A stretch of DNA of 64,000 nt, taken from positions 48,195-112,194 of the forward strand of contig NZ_LZSC01000006.1 of assembly GCF_001665235.1 (NCBI RefSeq), written 5' to 3'. The notes under the pieces are model-generated. The model was not told the DNA's origin. It saw only the letters and a list, made by a program, of their open reading frames with translations, and made no database searches. Source of the DNA: Mycobacterium sp. 1100029.7 (GTDB lineage: Bacteria > Actinomycetota > Actinomycetes > Mycobacteriales > Mycobacteriaceae). Of the stretch, positions 36,942 through 46,285 are shown piece by piece. How positions within the stretch are numbered: position 1 is the first letter of the stretch; each line of letters opens with the position of its first letter. The position numbers and the translations under genes were made by a program.

Positions 36942-38825
36942 TCAGCCCCGATCGAACTCGGCGTCGACCACGTCGTCGTCGCGCGCCGCAGAGCCCTGGC
37001 CGTCGCCTTTCGGTTGCCCGTTGCTGCCACTGTGCTGGGTGGGTTGCAGCCCGTAAAGCACCTGCTGCAGTTCGGATGTCAGCGACTGCACCCGGTCCAT
37101 CGGTGCGTCTTCCTTGACGGCTTGGCGCGCGTCGGCGACCAGCATCTCGGCCCGTGCGCGGTCATGCGGCGCCGCCGAATCGCCCAGTTCGGCTAGCCGG
37201 CGCTCCACCTGGTAAGCCGCCGAGTCGAGGGCATTGCGTGCCTCTACGGCCTTGCGTAGTTCCTCGTCCTCGCGGCGGTTGGCCTCGGCCTCGGCGAGCA
37301 TCCGCTCCACCTCGGTCCTGTCGAGGTTCGACTGCTCGCTGATCGTGATGCCCTGCTCGGCGCCGGTGTCCTTATCGCGTGCTGTGACGTGCAGGATGCC
37401 GTTGGCGTCGATGTCGAAGACGACCTCGACCTGCGGCTCACCCCTGGGGGCCGGGCGGATGTTCTCCAACTTGAATCGACCGAGGACCCGGTTGTCCCTG
37501 GCCAGCTCCCGTTCACCTTGTAGGACAACGATATCCACGGCCGGCTGGTTGTCCGCGGCGGTGGTGAACACCTCGCTGCGCCGCGCCGGGATGGTGGTGT
37601 TGCGCTCGATGATCTTGGTCATCAGCCCTCCAGCGGTCTCCACGCCCAATGACAACGGGGTGACGTCGAGCAGCAGGACGTCGGAGACCTCGCCCTTGAG
37701 CACACCGGCCTGGATCGCGGCCCCGAGCGCGACGACCTCGTCGGGGTTCACGCTCATGTTGGGGTCCTTGCCGCCGGTGAGCCGGCGGACCAAGGCCTGG
37801 ACTGCAGGGATACGGGTGGAACCGCCTACCAGGATCACCTCGTCGATGTCGTTCGCGCTTACCTTGGCGTCGCTCATCGCCTGCTTGACCGGGCCCATCG
37901 TTCGCTCCACCAGGTCCGCCGTGAGGTCATCGAACTTCGATCGCATGATCGTGGTGGTCAGATGCTTCGGTCCGCTGGCGTCGGCGGTGATGAACGGCAG
38001 ATTGACCTGAGTCTGCGCCACCGACGACAGTTCGACCTTGGCCTTCTCGGCCGCCTCGAACAGGCGCTGCAGCGCCTGCGGATCTTTCCGCAGATCGATG
38101 TTGTTCTCACGCTGGAACTCACCGGCGAGGTAATCGACGAGCCGACGGTCGAAGTCGTCGCCACCCAGGTGCGAATCACCGGCGGTGGCGCGAACCTCGA
38201 CCACCCCATCGCCCACGTCGAGCAGGCTGACGTCGAAGGTGCCGCCGCCGAGGTCGAAAACGAGCACTGTCTCGTGCCCCTGCTTGTCCAGCCCGTAGGC
38301 CAGTGCCGCGGCCGTGGGCTCGTTGATGATGCGCAGCACGTCGAGCCCGGCGATCCGGCCGGCATCCTTGGTGGCGTTGCGCTGGGCGTCGTTGAAATAG
38401 GCCGGGACGGTGATCACCGCTTCCTTGACCCGCTCTCCGAGGAACTTGCCGGCATCGTCAACGAGTTTGCGCAATACCTGTGCGCTGATCTCCTCCGGCG
38501 CATACTGCTTGCCGCGCACGTCGAATCGAGCGGCGCCACCCTCACCCTCGACTACATCGAAGCTGACGGCCTTGGCTTCCTCTGATATCTCGTCGAAGCG
38601 GCGGCCGATGAATCTCTTCGCCGAGTAGATCGTGCCCTTCGGATTCATGATCGACTGACGCCTGGCCAGTTGTCCTACCAGGCGCTCACCGCTTTCGGTG
38701 AACGCCACCACCGAGGGCGTGGTGCGCGCCCCTTCGGCGTTGGCTATCACGATCGGTTCGCCGCCCTGCCAGGCGGCGATCACCGAGTTCGTCGTCCCGA
38801 GATCGATGCCTACCGCTGTTGCCAT
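36942..38825 (-). CDS. dnaK: Hsp70 chaperone DnaK
   Basis: 627 aa from ATG 38825, with GAAGGGGATTGACG upstream. The ATPase domain opens [12 protein letters not shown] and includes [18 protein letters not shown] and [13 protein letters not shown]; the linker/substrate domain has [15 protein letters not shown]. The C-terminus is Gly/Gln-rich with a DDVVDAEFD ending typical of bacterial DnaK. It is first of the eight-gene operon, so the whole disaggregase and redox set should be induced together. I saw neither an HspR HAIR repeat nor a CIRCE element upstream, so regulation differs from the classic dnaK operon. Confidence 0.96.
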   Translation of the reverse strand: MATAVGIDLGTTNSVIAAWQGGEPIVIANAEGARTTPSVVAFTESGERLVGQLARRQSIMNPKGTIYSAKRFIGRRFDEISEEAKAVSFDVVEGEGGAARFDVRGKQYAPEEISAQVLRKLVDDAGKFLGERVKEAVITVPAYFNDAQRNATKDAGRIAGLDVLRIINEPTAAALAYGLDKQGHETVLVFDLGGGTFDVSLLDVGDGVVEVRATAGDSHLGGDDFDRRLVDYLAGEFQRENNIDLRKDPQALQRLFEAAEKAKVELSSVAQTQVNLPFITADASGPKHLTTTIMRSKFDDLTADLVERTMGPVKQAMSDAKVSANDIDEVILVGGSTRIPAVQALVRRLTGGKDPNMSVNPDEVVALGAAIQAGVLKGEVSDVLLLDVTPLSLGVETAGGLMTKIIERNTTIPARRSEVFTTAADNQPAVDIVVLQGERELARDNRVLGRFKLENIRPAPRGEPQVEVVFDIDANGILHVTARDKDTGAEQGITISEQSNLDRTEVERMLAEAEANRREDEELRKAVEARNALDSAAYQVERRLAELGDSAAPHDRARAEMLVADARQAVKEDAPMDRVQSLTSELQQVLYGLQPTQHSGSNGQPKGDGQGSAARDDDVVDAEFDRG

Positions 38826-39194
38826 CGTCAATCCCCTTCGGTTGTCGCTCGTGAGGCTCTACAGCGCCCAGTCGGGCTACCTGAACGTCGGCGGCGACGA
38901 CCCACAACAAAGCCGTGGCTTCGCCCTGGTCGAGAGATGTTCACGGGCGCCGGCAAGGGCAAGTCGTAGCGCATGCGCCGAAACGCGTGTCGTTAATTCG
39001 CTCCCACACCAACGAGTCTGGCAATCCACAGCGAATGTCGCGTGCGCCTGGACGGCCCAAAACTTCGGCCGCGATTCGTCCTGGCAGCACCACGACGGAA
39101 ACGCATCAAGAGCCTGCTGGCGGCCGCCGTGGAACCCAAGTGACAAGGATCAACCGAAGTAACTGTCACCCATCAGCCGAGGTCATACACCACA
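38826..39194. other. Upstream region of the chaperone operon
   Basis: 369 bp between dnaK and the tRNA. No convincing gene. I looked for HAIR (CTTGAGT-N7-ACTCAAG), CIRCE and SigH-like (GGAAN-GTT) elements on the minus strand and did not find a good match. A possible SigA-like pair TTGCCA (~39023) / TTAACG (~38994) is weak. Confidence 0.4.
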
Positions 39195-39270
39195 TGGTGC
39201 CCCCGGCAGGATTCGAACCTGCGACACCGGCTTTAGGAGAGCCGTGCTCTATCCCCTGAGCTACGAGGGC
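39195..39270 (-). tRNA. tRNA-Arg (anticodon CCT)
   Basis: The minus strand folds as a standard cloverleaf: acceptor GCCCTCG/CGGGGGC, D-arm with AGCTCAGGGGATAGAGC, anticodon stem CGGCT/AGCCG around loop CTCCTAA (anticodon CCT, reading AGG), T-arm GCAGG-TTCGAAT-CCTGC, and an encoded CCA at 39197-39195. Its 3' end faces the accessory region to the left, the polarity in which integrases use tRNA genes as attachment sites, but no integrase or duplicated tRNA end was seen. Confidence 0.95.
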
Positions 39271-39319
39271 GGACGGGCCTGAGCATACCGGGACGGCAGG
39301 CTCAGACCCGACCGCGACG

Positions 39320-40138
39320 TCAGCGCAGTTCGGCGATCACCTTCGAGAAGTTCTCGATGTTGTTGTCCTGCACGGTGAAGGACGACACGCCGTACTTCTC
39401 CCGGTACGCGGACAGAGTGTCGGCGATTTCGCGGGGGGAGCCGCTGAGCACCGAGGGTTGGGACAGGATCTGCTCGTCGGACAGCTCCGGTGCGTAGGCG
39501 CGGGTCAGCTTCAAGTCCGGCTCGGTCTCGCCGGCCCGCGGCATGGCGGTGATCGCCAGGTTGAGCTCGAGTTCGTCGAACCGATCGCCGGCGGCCTTGC
39601 GGACGAAGTCGACACGTTCGGCGAACGGGTCCTCGACGTCGCGCACCTTGGAGCCGGTCAACCCGATGATGTCGGCGTTGCGGGCCGCGATGGTCAGCAC
39701 GCGGTCACCGTTACCGGCGATGATCAGCGGTGTCGACGGGTGGTGTTCCTTCAAGTACTTCGTCATGTGCTCCAGGTAGTCGACCCGGGCGCCGGCGCTG
39801 GGATAAGGAATCTCCGCGGCTTCGAACTCTTCCCGGACGTAGCCGGTACCCAGGCCGATCTCGAGGCGGCCGTCACTGATCAGGTCCAGTCCGCCCATGT
39901 CGCGGCTCAGCAGGGCCGGCTTGTAGAAAGCGGAGTTGAGCACATACATGCTCAACCGCAGCGTCGTGGTGACCATCGCGACGGCAGTCAGGGTGGGGAA
40001 AGGTGCTGCGGCACCCAAATGGTCTGGCACACATAGTATGTCGAACCCCGAGTCTTCAGCGCGCTTGGCTTTGTCCAGCAGCGCCTCGCGCGACTTGAAG
40101 AATCGCATACTCATTCCAAAGCGAAAATCCTTGGCCAC
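39320..40138 (-). CDS. LLM-class F420-dependent oxidoreductase (TIGR03621-like)
   Basis: 272 aa from GTG 40138, with CGGAGG just upstream. It forms a luciferase-like TIM barrel: RFGMSMRFFKSREALLDKAKRAEDSGFD, CVPDHLGAAAPFPTLTAVAMVTTTLRLSMYVLNSAFYKPALLSRDMGGLDLISDGRLEIGLGTGY outline. The catalytic-face pattern DGRLEIGLGTGY is typical. The enzyme would use F420H2 to reduce an unknown substrate. The gene is alone between the tRNA and the GGCT-PGH gene, which ends 12 bp before a possible GTG at 40156, so the two may form an operon. Confidence 0.88.
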   Translation of the reverse strand: MAKDFRFGMSMRFFKSREALLDKAKRAEDSGFDILCVPDHLGAAAPFPTLTAVAMVTTTLRLSMYVLNSAFYKPALLSRDMGGLDLISDGRLEIGLGTGYVREEFEAAEIPYPSAGARVDYLEHMTKYLKEHHPSTPLIIAGNGDRVLTIAARNADIIGLTGSKVRDVEDPFAERVDFVRKAAGDRFDELELNLAITAMPRAGETEPDLKLTRAYAPELSDEQILSQPSVLSGSPREIADTLSAYREKYGVSSFTVQDNNIENFSKVIAELR

Positions 40139-40169
40139 CAACAACCTCCGTTTCACAAAGCGATGACAA

Positions 40170-41234
40170 TTACCAGGAGCGAGCCGCGGCCACCAAGCCC
40201 TGAATTAGGGCGGAGGTGACCGGCGACAAGCCGTCGACACCCGGCAGCGGGCTGCGCGGGCTGAGCCCCCTGACGCGAACGGACAATTCGAGCTGTGTTC
40301 CGCCGTCGCGTACCCGGTTGACCGGGTTGTCCGGATGTAGCCCCCGTAATTCCGTTGGAATGTTGTCGAGATCGGTGACGACCTGATAGCCGTCGAGCGC
40401 GATGTGCCGGGCGACGTGGGCGGCCAGCGCGCGGTTGCGGCCACCGGCCAGCAGCTGCGTGCTGCGCCCGATACGGCCGTATCCGTGCAACGAGACCGCG
40501 ACGTCGACATGGTCGAGAAACTCAGCCAGCAGAGGTGATTCGGCCGGATCGAATCGCGCCGACGGAAGGTGATGCGGGTAGCGGTCGGGGTGGCGCACCA
40601 CATACACCGAGGCGCCGGCGGCCTCGGCGGCGCGTTCGGCGATGACGTCGGTCATCTGTTCCAGGCCGCCGCCATGGATGGCCATAAAGCCGAACCGGGA
40701 CCGCAGCCGGCTGGTCTCGGTGACCCCGGGCGCGCTCAGCAACTCCGAAAGTGACTGCGGCCCAGGGCCAGACGCTGACCTTGCGGCCACCGGACGCGGC
40801 CAACGGCTCGGATCCCAGCGGCGCAAGAAATCGATCCAGCGCTGCGGGAGCCCGTGATGGACGGCGCCGTCGATGATCGTCGGCAGGTAGCCGGGGCGGG
40901 GTGGGCCCGGAGTGACCCGGTGGTCGATGTAGACCCATGCCGGCGACGGACCGCTGTCGGTGTGCACCGTCAACCGATCGCGGCGGTAGCGCACCGGAAC
41001 ACCTTCAGCGCTGTCCAGGGCGGTCAGGTCATGGTCGGACAGTTGCCACAGCACCCCGTGCACCTGCGTGCCGGCGATCGGCTCGACGGTCGCCACCCCG
41101 CGCTGGTTGATCAGCCAATCGTGATCGGACAGCACCGCCGGCCGCGGATCGGTCGCGTCGGGGCAGCGCCGTGCCATCTGTTTGACGCACAGGTTCGACC
41201 CGTATGCGAAGTACGGATGGCGGCGCGACTGCAT
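40170..41234 (-). CDS. Gamma-glutamylcyclotransferase / poly-gamma-glutamate hydrolase fusion
   Basis: 354 aa. Residues ~1-125 are a GGCT-like fold: YFAYGSN near the N-terminus (YGSN at 11-14) and the catalytic-type Glu in LDSAEGVP (E77). Residues ~150-354 match the phage/poly-gamma-glutamate hydrolase family: FMAIHGGGLEQMTD with zinc ligands H187 and E192, and VAVSLHGYGR with H250. Both parts act on gamma-glutamyl linkages, so one chain may first hydrolyse and then cyclise gamma-glutamyl products. No signal peptide; a cytoplasmic role is expected. I have not seen this fusion described. Confidence 0.82.
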   Translation of the reverse strand: MQSRRHPYFAYGSNLCVKQMARRCPDATDPRPAVLSDHDWLINQRGVATVEPIAGTQVHGVLWQLSDHDLTALDSAEGVPVRYRRDRLTVHTDSGPSPAWVYIDHRVTPGPPRPGYLPTIIDGAVHHGLPQRWIDFLRRWDPSRWPRPVAARSASGPGPQSLSELLSAPGVTETSRLRSRFGFMAIHGGGLEQMTDVIAERAAEAAGASVYVVRHPDRYPHHLPSARFDPAESPLLAEFLDHVDVAVSLHGYGRIGRSTQLLAGGRNRALAAHVARHIALDGYQVVTDLDNIPTELRGLHPDNPVNRVRDGGTQLELSVRVRGLSPRSPLPGVDGLSPVTSALIQGLVAAARSW

Positions 41235-41368
41235 TCAGCGGCTCACCGGGACACACGTTGTCACTAGGTGAGAGTATGTGCTTCGTATAGCTATGTAAAA
41301 GGAGGGCCCGCCGTCCGAAGATGACGGGCCGCTGCGCCGGCCGAGTTTGCGGCCGGGAAAATGCTTCC

Positions 41369-41749
41369 ATGCGGGGGAAGCTGATTGCGATAGCCGGAAC
41401 TGCGACGGTCCTGGCGGGATGCGGGGGATCGAGCCACCCGGCCACCACTGTCACGTCCACGGTGCCGCCGGTGACCCACACCGTGACAGTCACCGCGGTG
41501 CCGGCACCGCCGCCGGGCCCGAAGACCACGGTTGCCGCCAACGGGACGTTCCTGGTCAATACCGACATCGCGGCGGGCACCTATCGCGCCGCCGGTGGCC
41601 AGGCGTGCTACTGGGCGAGGCTGAAGAGCCTGAACACCAACGATGTGATCGACAACAGCGTCGGCGACGGTCAGCAGGTGGTCGCGATCCTGCCGACGGA
41701 CACGGCGTTCGTCACCCGCGGCTGCGGAACCTGGAACAAGATCGGCTGA
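41369..41749 (+). CDS. Small secreted lipoprotein
   Basis: 126 aa from ATG 41369. An N-terminal signal ends in the lipobox LAGC (~15-18), then a Thr/Pro/Val-rich linker (~25-50), then a compact C-terminal domain with two Cys (GGQACYWARLKSL, TRGCGTWNKIG). The pattern GTFLVNTDIAAGTYRAAGG...CYWARLKS recurs in actinobacterial envelope lipoproteins of unknown function. Convergent with DUF732 (12 bp between stops). Confidence 0.85.
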   Translation: MRGKLIAIAGTATVLAGCGGSSHPATTVTSTVPPVTHTVTVTAVPAPPPGPKTTVAANGTFLVNTDIAAGTYRAAGGQACYWARLKSLNTNDVIDNSVGDGQQVVAILPTDTAFVTRGCGTWNKIG

Positions 41750-41761
41750 CCGCGGCGGCAG

Positions 41762-42091
41762 CTACGGGCAGTAGGTCGCCACCGAGAGGTTCACCATCGA
41801 GGTGACGTCGCCGAAATTGATGCCGCGCGGGCCCAGGGTGTTGTGTACGTCGTCGGCGATCTGTTGCGACGACCAGCCATTCCATCGATCGGCACAAATG
41901 TGGTGTGCCATCAGGATGATGTCGCCGTCTTCATTCGGCGGCCAGGTAAATCCCTGGGCGCGCATCTTGACCAAGAATCCGTCGTCGACGGCGTCGGCGG
42001 CGGCGACCGAAGCGGTGGCTATCAGGGCGGCGCCGACCATTAGGGGCGCAGTGAGTCTGGCCAGCCAGAGGGGTGAAGGCATGTGACGCAT
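41762..42091 (-). CDS. DUF732 small exported protein (second copy)
   Basis: 109 aa from ATG 42091, with GAAGGGAAT just upstream. A signal peptide (MPSPLWLARLTAPLMVGAALIATASVAAA) is followed by DUF732: FLVKMRAQGFTWPP, a Cys in HHICADRWNGWSSQQIA, and VNLSVATYCP with the second Cys. It parallels the protein at 10424-10771, including the MPSP start. Function unknown. Confidence 0.85.
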   Translation of the reverse strand: MRHMPSPLWLARLTAPLMVGAALIATASVAAADAVDDGFLVKMRAQGFTWPPNEDGDIILMAHHICADRWNGWSSQQIADDVHNTLGPRGINFGDVTSMVNLSVATYCP

Positions 42092-42202
42092 ATTCCCTTC
42101 CGTCTTCGCGGTGAAGGCCGCGTAAGTCTGCGAGGCGAAAGCGGCGCAGAGATGAAGAATAGCGAAAGCGCGAAAAAACAAATGGCTTGTCGGAATTCGG
42201 AC

Positions 42203-43432
42203 TCAGTGCCCGTTCACGGTCAGATAGATCAGCACCACGTTGAGCACGGTCACCAATAGCGCAACCGCCCACCCGATCACGGTCGTAATCGGGTGGTTGG
42301 TGTCCTCACCCATCAGCCTGCGATTGCTGGTGAGTCGGACCAGAGGCAGCACCGCGAACGGAATTCCGAACGACAGCACGACTTGTGAGATCACCAGGGA
42401 GCGCGTCGGGTCGAGTCCGATCGCCAGCAGCGCGACGGCCGGGCACAGCGTGATGAGCCGTCGCGCCATCATCGGTATCGAGCGGTGCAGCAGTCCCTGC
42501 ATGATCATGGCCCCGGCGTAGGCGCCGACCGATGACGATGCCAGGCCGGACGCCAGCAATCCCACCGCGAAGAGCACCGCGATCACCGAGCCCAACGTGG
42601 CGTGGATCGCGCTGTAGGCACCGTCGATGGAAGCGATGTCTTCGTGGCCTTGCAGGTTGATCGCCGCGACCAACAGCATTGCGGCGTTCACGGTTCCGGC
42701 GACGGCCATCGCCAGCACCACATCGACCCGGGTGACCCGCAACAACCAGCGCCGCTCGGGGCCCGGTTCGGGATGACCGTGGCGGTCCAGCACCAGACCC
42801 GAGTGCATGTACACCGCGTGCGGCATCACGGTGGCCCCCAGGATGGCCGCCGCCAGTAGCACGCTTTCGGTGCCGTGGAACCGCGGCACCAACCCGCCGA
42901 GCACGGCGTCCGGCGGTGGCGTGGCGACGAAGAAACTGGCCGCGAATCCGATGGCGATGATCAGCAGCAAGCCGGTGATGACACGCTCGAAAATGAGCTG
43001 TCCCCGTCGGTCTTTGATCGACAACAGCAGCATCGAGATGACCCCGGTGATGATGCCGCCCAGCGGCAATGGCAGACCGAACAGGATTCGCAGCGCAATC
43101 GCCCCGCCGATGACTTCGGCGACATCGGTTGCTATTGCGACGATTTCAGCCTGCGCCCAGAAGGTCAGCCGTAGCGGGCGGCCCATTTCCTTGCCGATCG
43201 CCGCGGGCAGCGAGCGCCCGGTCACCAGTCCCAGCTTGGCGGAAAGGTACTGCACCAGCCCGGCCATCACGTTGGCGGCGACGATCACCCACAGCAGCAG
43301 GTAGCCCAGTTGCGCGCCGGAGCTGACGTTGGCCGCGACGTTCCCCGGATCGACGTACGCGATCGCGGCGACGAACGCCGGCCCGAGGAGATACCAGCTT
43401 GTCTTGAGCGAGGCCCCGGTGCCCTGCGCCAC
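42203..43432 (-). CDS. mntH: NRAMP-family divalent metal transporter MntH
   Basis: 409 aa from GTG 43432, about eleven transmembrane helices. The metal-binding motifs DPGN (28-31) and MPH (203-205) and the loop VYMHSGL are conserved. It imports Mn2+ (and Fe2+) with protons across the inner membrane. It occupies the position of Rv0924c relative to the neighbouring genes. A 19-bp IdeR/MntR-like box lies about 40 bp upstream of the start, predicting repression when metal is abundant. Confidence 0.95.
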   Translation of the reverse strand: MAQGTGASLKTSWYLLGPAFVAAIAYVDPGNVAANVSSGAQLGYLLLWVIVAANVMAGLVQYLSAKLGLVTGRSLPAAIGKEMGRPLRLTFWAQAEIVAIATDVAEVIGGAIALRILFGLPLPLGGIITGVISMLLLSIKDRRGQLIFERVITGLLLIIAIGFAASFFVATPPPDAVLGGLVPRFHGTESVLLAAAILGATVMPHAVYMHSGLVLDRHGHPEPGPERRWLLRVTRVDVVLAMAVAGTVNAAMLLVAAINLQGHEDIASIDGAYSAIHATLGSVIAVLFAVGLLASGLASSSVGAYAGAMIMQGLLHRSIPMMARRLITLCPAVALLAIGLDPTRSLVISQVVLSFGIPFAVLPLVRLTSNRRLMGEDTNHPITTVIGWAVALLVTVLNVVLIYLTVNGH

Positions 43433-43468
43433 TGACCGACCCTCAATCCGCGTAACCGAATAAAAAAG

Positions 43469-43487
43469 TTAGGTTAGCCGACACCAG
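43469..43487 (-). promoter_or_regulatory. IdeR/MntR-like operator upstream of mntH
   Basis: TTAGGTTAGCCGACACCAG matches the mycobacterial iron box TTAGGTTAGGCTAACCTAA at 13 of 19 positions, with the left half perfect. It sits 37-55 bp upstream of the mntH start. Such boxes are used by the DtxR-family regulators IdeR and MntR; since the target is a Mn transporter, MntR is the likelier regulator. Confidence 0.5.
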
Positions 43488-43516
43488 CCGGCGGACAAAG
43501 CCGCGAGCCCACCCGG

Positions 43517-44230
43517 CTATGTGGCGCCGATGCTACCGCCGCCGTCGACCCGGACGATCTGGCCCGTGATGTAGCCCGCGTCCTCGTGCAGCAGCATGCA
43601 AATCACGTGGGCGAGTTCGGCGGGGCTGCCGACGCGCCGCATCGGGATGTTCTTGAGCATCAGCGCCTCGCGTGCCGAACCGACCGGGCTGCGCTCCCGG
43701 TACATCTCCGTTTCGATCGGCCCCGGCGCCACCGCGTTGACGGTGATGCCCGATGTCGCCAGCTCGCCGGCCCAGATGCGGGTCGCGGTCTCCAAGGCAC
43801 CCTTGGCGGCCGCGTAGGGAGTCCGTTCGTCGACGCCGGTGGTGGTCAGACTGCTGACGTTGACGATGCGGCCCCACCGGGCCTCGACCATGCCGGGCAA
43901 TACCGCCTGCACCACCTGCACCGCGGTGCGCACGTTCATGTCGTAGGTGAGAAACAGGTCGTCCAGATCGATCGACCCGATGTGGCCGAACCGCGCCAGA
44001 CCGACGTTGTTGACCACCGCGTCGACTGCGCCTGCGGCGACGATCTCGTCCAGGGCTGTCGCGGTCGCTTCCCGATCGCCCAAATCCACCGCGCGGAACT
44101 GCCCCGGAAAGTCCGGCGGCGCGCTGCGTGCCAGCCCAATGACCTCGTAGCCATCGGCAACCAGGCGGTCGACGACCGCACGCCCGATTCCCTTGGACGC
44201 CCCGGTGACCAGGACCCGCCGCTTCGACAT
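43517..44230 (-). CDS. Short-chain dehydrogenase/reductase
   Basis: 237 aa from ATG 44230, preceded by AAGGGAAAAG. SDR features: cofactor loop TGASKGIG (9-16), NNVG, catalytic Ser in VSSLTTTG, and YAAAK with Tyr and Lys; a closing VRVDGGGSIG. It is a classic tetrameric NAD(P)-dependent alcohol/ketone oxidoreductase. Reaction unknown. It lies 77 bp after the dehydrogenase at 44308 on the same strand, in the position of Rv0925c. Confidence 0.9.
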   Translation of the reverse strand: MSKRRVLVTGASKGIGRAVVDRLVADGYEVIGLARSAPPDFPGQFRAVDLGDREATATALDEIVAAGAVDAVVNNVGLARFGHIGSIDLDDLFLTYDMNVRTAVQVVQAVLPGMVEARWGRIVNVSSLTTTGVDERTPYAAAKGALETATRIWAGELATSGITVNAVAPGPIETEMYRERSPVGSAREALMLKNIPMRRVGSPAELAHVICMLLHEDAGYITGQIVRVDGGGSIGAT

Positions 44231-44307
44231 CGCTTTTCCCTTCAGGCCCGCGTGCATGTGATACCTGGCGCAACACCGAGGCGGCGGCGTTCATGCCGTG
44301 TGGTCAA

Positions 44308-45384
44308 TCACTCGGGCAGGTAGAGGCCCTTTCCGGTGATCAGCGGTAGGTCAAGTGTGGTCACGATTCCCGGCGGTGCGGCCACCACGGCGGGAATCGC
44401 ATTGACTACCCGCATTGCGGTGGCCACCAGTCCCGCGTGGTTGTGATCGCCCTTGCGGCTGCCCAGGCAGATGTCCATGGCGTAGGACGGTTCACCGGTG
44501 ATTTCGATGCGGTACGAGCCGCCCTCCTGGGCGGGCTGCGGCCACTCGGGCTGCAGGTCCGGGCGCAACCGGGTGACGTGTTCCAAAACCACGGCCGGCC
44601 TGCCGTCGACCATGCCGAACACTTCGAACCGCAGCGCCGCGGCGGTGCCCTTGGCGATATGGCCCGACGCGATGTCGAAGTCCTCGGGCGCGGGCACCCG
44701 CACGTACTCCTGCGTGACCTCGTCGAGGGTGATGCCCAGGCCGGCCGCTATCTGGCGGATCACCGATCCCCACGCCAGGCTCAGCACACCGGGCTGCAGC
44801 AGCATCGGGATGTCGTCCATCGGCTTGCCGAATCCCATCACGTCGAACATGACGGCGGCGCTGTCATAGGTCGCGTAGTCGACGATCTCCATGCACCGGA
44901 TCTGCTGGATGCTCTGACAGGTGCCGGCCAGCGCCAGCGGCAGCAGATCGTTGGCGAAGCCGGGATCGATGCCGTTGACGAACAAGCTCGAATTACCTTC
45001 GCGAGCAGCATCTTCCAGTGGCTTGATGAGCTCCTCGGGAATCACCTGCCACGGATACTGCAGAAAGACCGGACCGCTGCCGACGATGTTGATCCCGGCC
45101 GCGAGCACCCGGCGGTAATCCTCGAGCGCTTCGGGCAGCCGGTTGTCGGCCAGCGCGTTGTACACCGCGCACTGCGGTCCGGTGGCCAGCACCTCATCCA
45201 GGTCGGTGCTTGCCAGTACGCCGGTCGAATCCGAAAGTCCGGCAAGTAATGCCGCGTCTTTGCCGGCTTTCGAATCCGAGGAGACCCAGACGCCTCTGAG
45301 CTCGAATTCGGGATTGGTGATCAGCGCTCGCAGCGCGTGGATACCGACATTGCCGGTGCCCAGTTGGACGACGGGGATGGGCAT
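44308..45384 (-). CDS. NAD(P)-dependent amine-dehydrogenase/dihydrodipicolinate-reductase-like protein
   Basis: 358 aa, the same length as Rv0926c. Rossmann N-terminus VVQLGTGNVGIHALRALI (4-21), then the VNGIDPGFANDLLPLAL region and C-terminal GSRKGDHNHAGLVATAMRVVNAIP. This is the group annotated as NAD(P)H-dependent amine dehydrogenase or 2,4-diaminopentanoate-dehydrogenase-like. It starts 25 bp after the SDR stop, so they are one transcription unit with a KstR-type operator upstream. Confidence 0.85.
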   Translation of the reverse strand: MPIPVVQLGTGNVGIHALRALITNPEFELRGVWVSSDSKAGKDAALLAGLSDSTGVLASTDLDEVLATGPQCAVYNALADNRLPEALEDYRRVLAAGINIVGSGPVFLQYPWQVIPEELIKPLEDAAREGNSSLFVNGIDPGFANDLLPLALAGTCQSIQQIRCMEIVDYATYDSAAVMFDVMGFGKPMDDIPMLLQPGVLSLAWGSVIRQIAAGLGITLDEVTQEYVRVPAPEDFDIASGHIAKGTAAALRFEVFGMVDGRPAVVLEHVTRLRPDLQPEWPQPAQEGGSYRIEITGEPSYAMDICLGSRKGDHNHAGLVATAMRVVNAIPAVVAAPPGIVTTLDLPLITGKGLYLPE

Positions 45385-45409
45385 GACAGGGCTCCTTGGT
45401 GGTCGGCGA

Positions 45410-46201
45410 TCACAGGTCCGGGACGGGAATGTCGAGGTTGGGGAAGGTGAGGCCGCCGTCCACCTCGAGCGTCTTGCCGGTCAGAAAGTTTCCGGCCGGT
45501 GAAGCCAAATACACTGCGGCGGCGGCAATATCGACCGGATCCCCGAGGCGGCGCATCGGTGTCACCTTCTCCATCGGCTCGCGCAACTCGTCGTTGGAGG
45601 CCACCACGTCGAGCGCCGAGGTCAGGATCGAGCCGGGCGCGATGGCGTTGACCCGGATGCGCGGGCACAGGTCCAGCGCCGACGAGCGGGTGTAGTGCGC
45701 CAGCGCGGCTTTGGCGGTGGCGTAGGCGGCGAAACCACGGCCGGCGAGTCGGCCCATGGTCGAGGTGATGTTGATGATGCTGCCCCCGCCGGAGTGCTCC
45801 AGCATCAGCGGCACCGCCGCGATGGTGAGTGCGTGCGCGGTGGCGACGTTGAAGGTGAAGGCGTCCTTGAGGTCCTTGGTCGAGGTGGTCAGCAACGTGT
45901 TGGGCATCGTCCCGCCGACGTTGTTGACGACGATGTCGAGCTTGCCGAAGGCCTCGACGGCCTGGTCGGCCAGCTGCGCGGTGGCCTCCGGGTGGGCCAG
46001 GTCGGCGGCCACGATATGGGCCCGACGGCCCACGCCGCGGACCTGTTCGGCAACGACCTCTAGTTGAGATTCGGTGCGCGAGGCGATCAGGACGTCGGCG
46101 CCGGCCTCGGCGAACGCCACCGCGATGGCGGCCCCGAGACCGCGGCCGCCACCAGTGATGACGGCGACTTTGTCGTCGAGACGGAACCTGTCAAGGATCA
46201 T
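45410..46201 (-). CDS. Short-chain dehydrogenase/reductase (Rv0927c-like)
   Basis: 263 aa from ATG 46201. Features: TGGGRGLG cofactor loop, NNVGG, catalytic Ser in NITSTMG and YATAK; ending in LEVDGGLTF. Its length and place agree with Rv0927c. The group includes 3-oxoacyl/steroid-type dehydrogenases. A perfect match to the KstR consensus lies 71 bp upstream of the start, so lipid or sterol-responsive expression is likely. Confidence 0.9.
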   Translation of the reverse strand: MILDRFRLDDKVAVITGGGRGLGAAIAVAFAEAGADVLIASRTESQLEVVAEQVRGVGRRAHIVAADLAHPEATAQLADQAVEAFGKLDIVVNNVGGTMPNTLLTTSTKDLKDAFTFNVATAHALTIAAVPLMLEHSGGGSIINITSTMGRLAGRGFAAYATAKAALAHYTRSSALDLCPRIRVNAIAPGSILTSALDVVASNDELREPMEKVTPMRRLGDPVDIAAAAVYLASPAGNFLTGKTLEVDGGLTFPNLDIPVPDL

Positions 46202-46271
46202 TACGGCCTCTCTTCGTTGAGGTGTCGGCCGAAACGGAAACAAGACCAACCGTCTCGGATCGCAGCATTTC

Positions 46272-46285
46272 TGTAACAGGTTCTA
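46272..46285 (-). promoter_or_regulatory. KstR-type operator upstream of the SDR-dehydrogenase operon
   Basis: TGTAACAGGTTCTA fits TNNAACNNGTTNNA at all fixed positions, the mycobacterial KstR (sterol catabolism repressor) consensus. It lies between the SDR start (46201) and the pst promoter region; on spacing it should regulate the SDR side. Confidence 0.6.

Noticed and set aside
38826..39194. HspR HAIR or CIRCE element upstream of dnaK
   Set aside because: Searched by eye on both strands; no CTTGAGT/ACTCAAG pair and no 9-bp CIRCE repeat.
39195..39270. Integrative element at tRNA-Arg
   Set aside because: No integrase, transposase or duplicated tRNA end seen in the window; kept only as a hypothesis.
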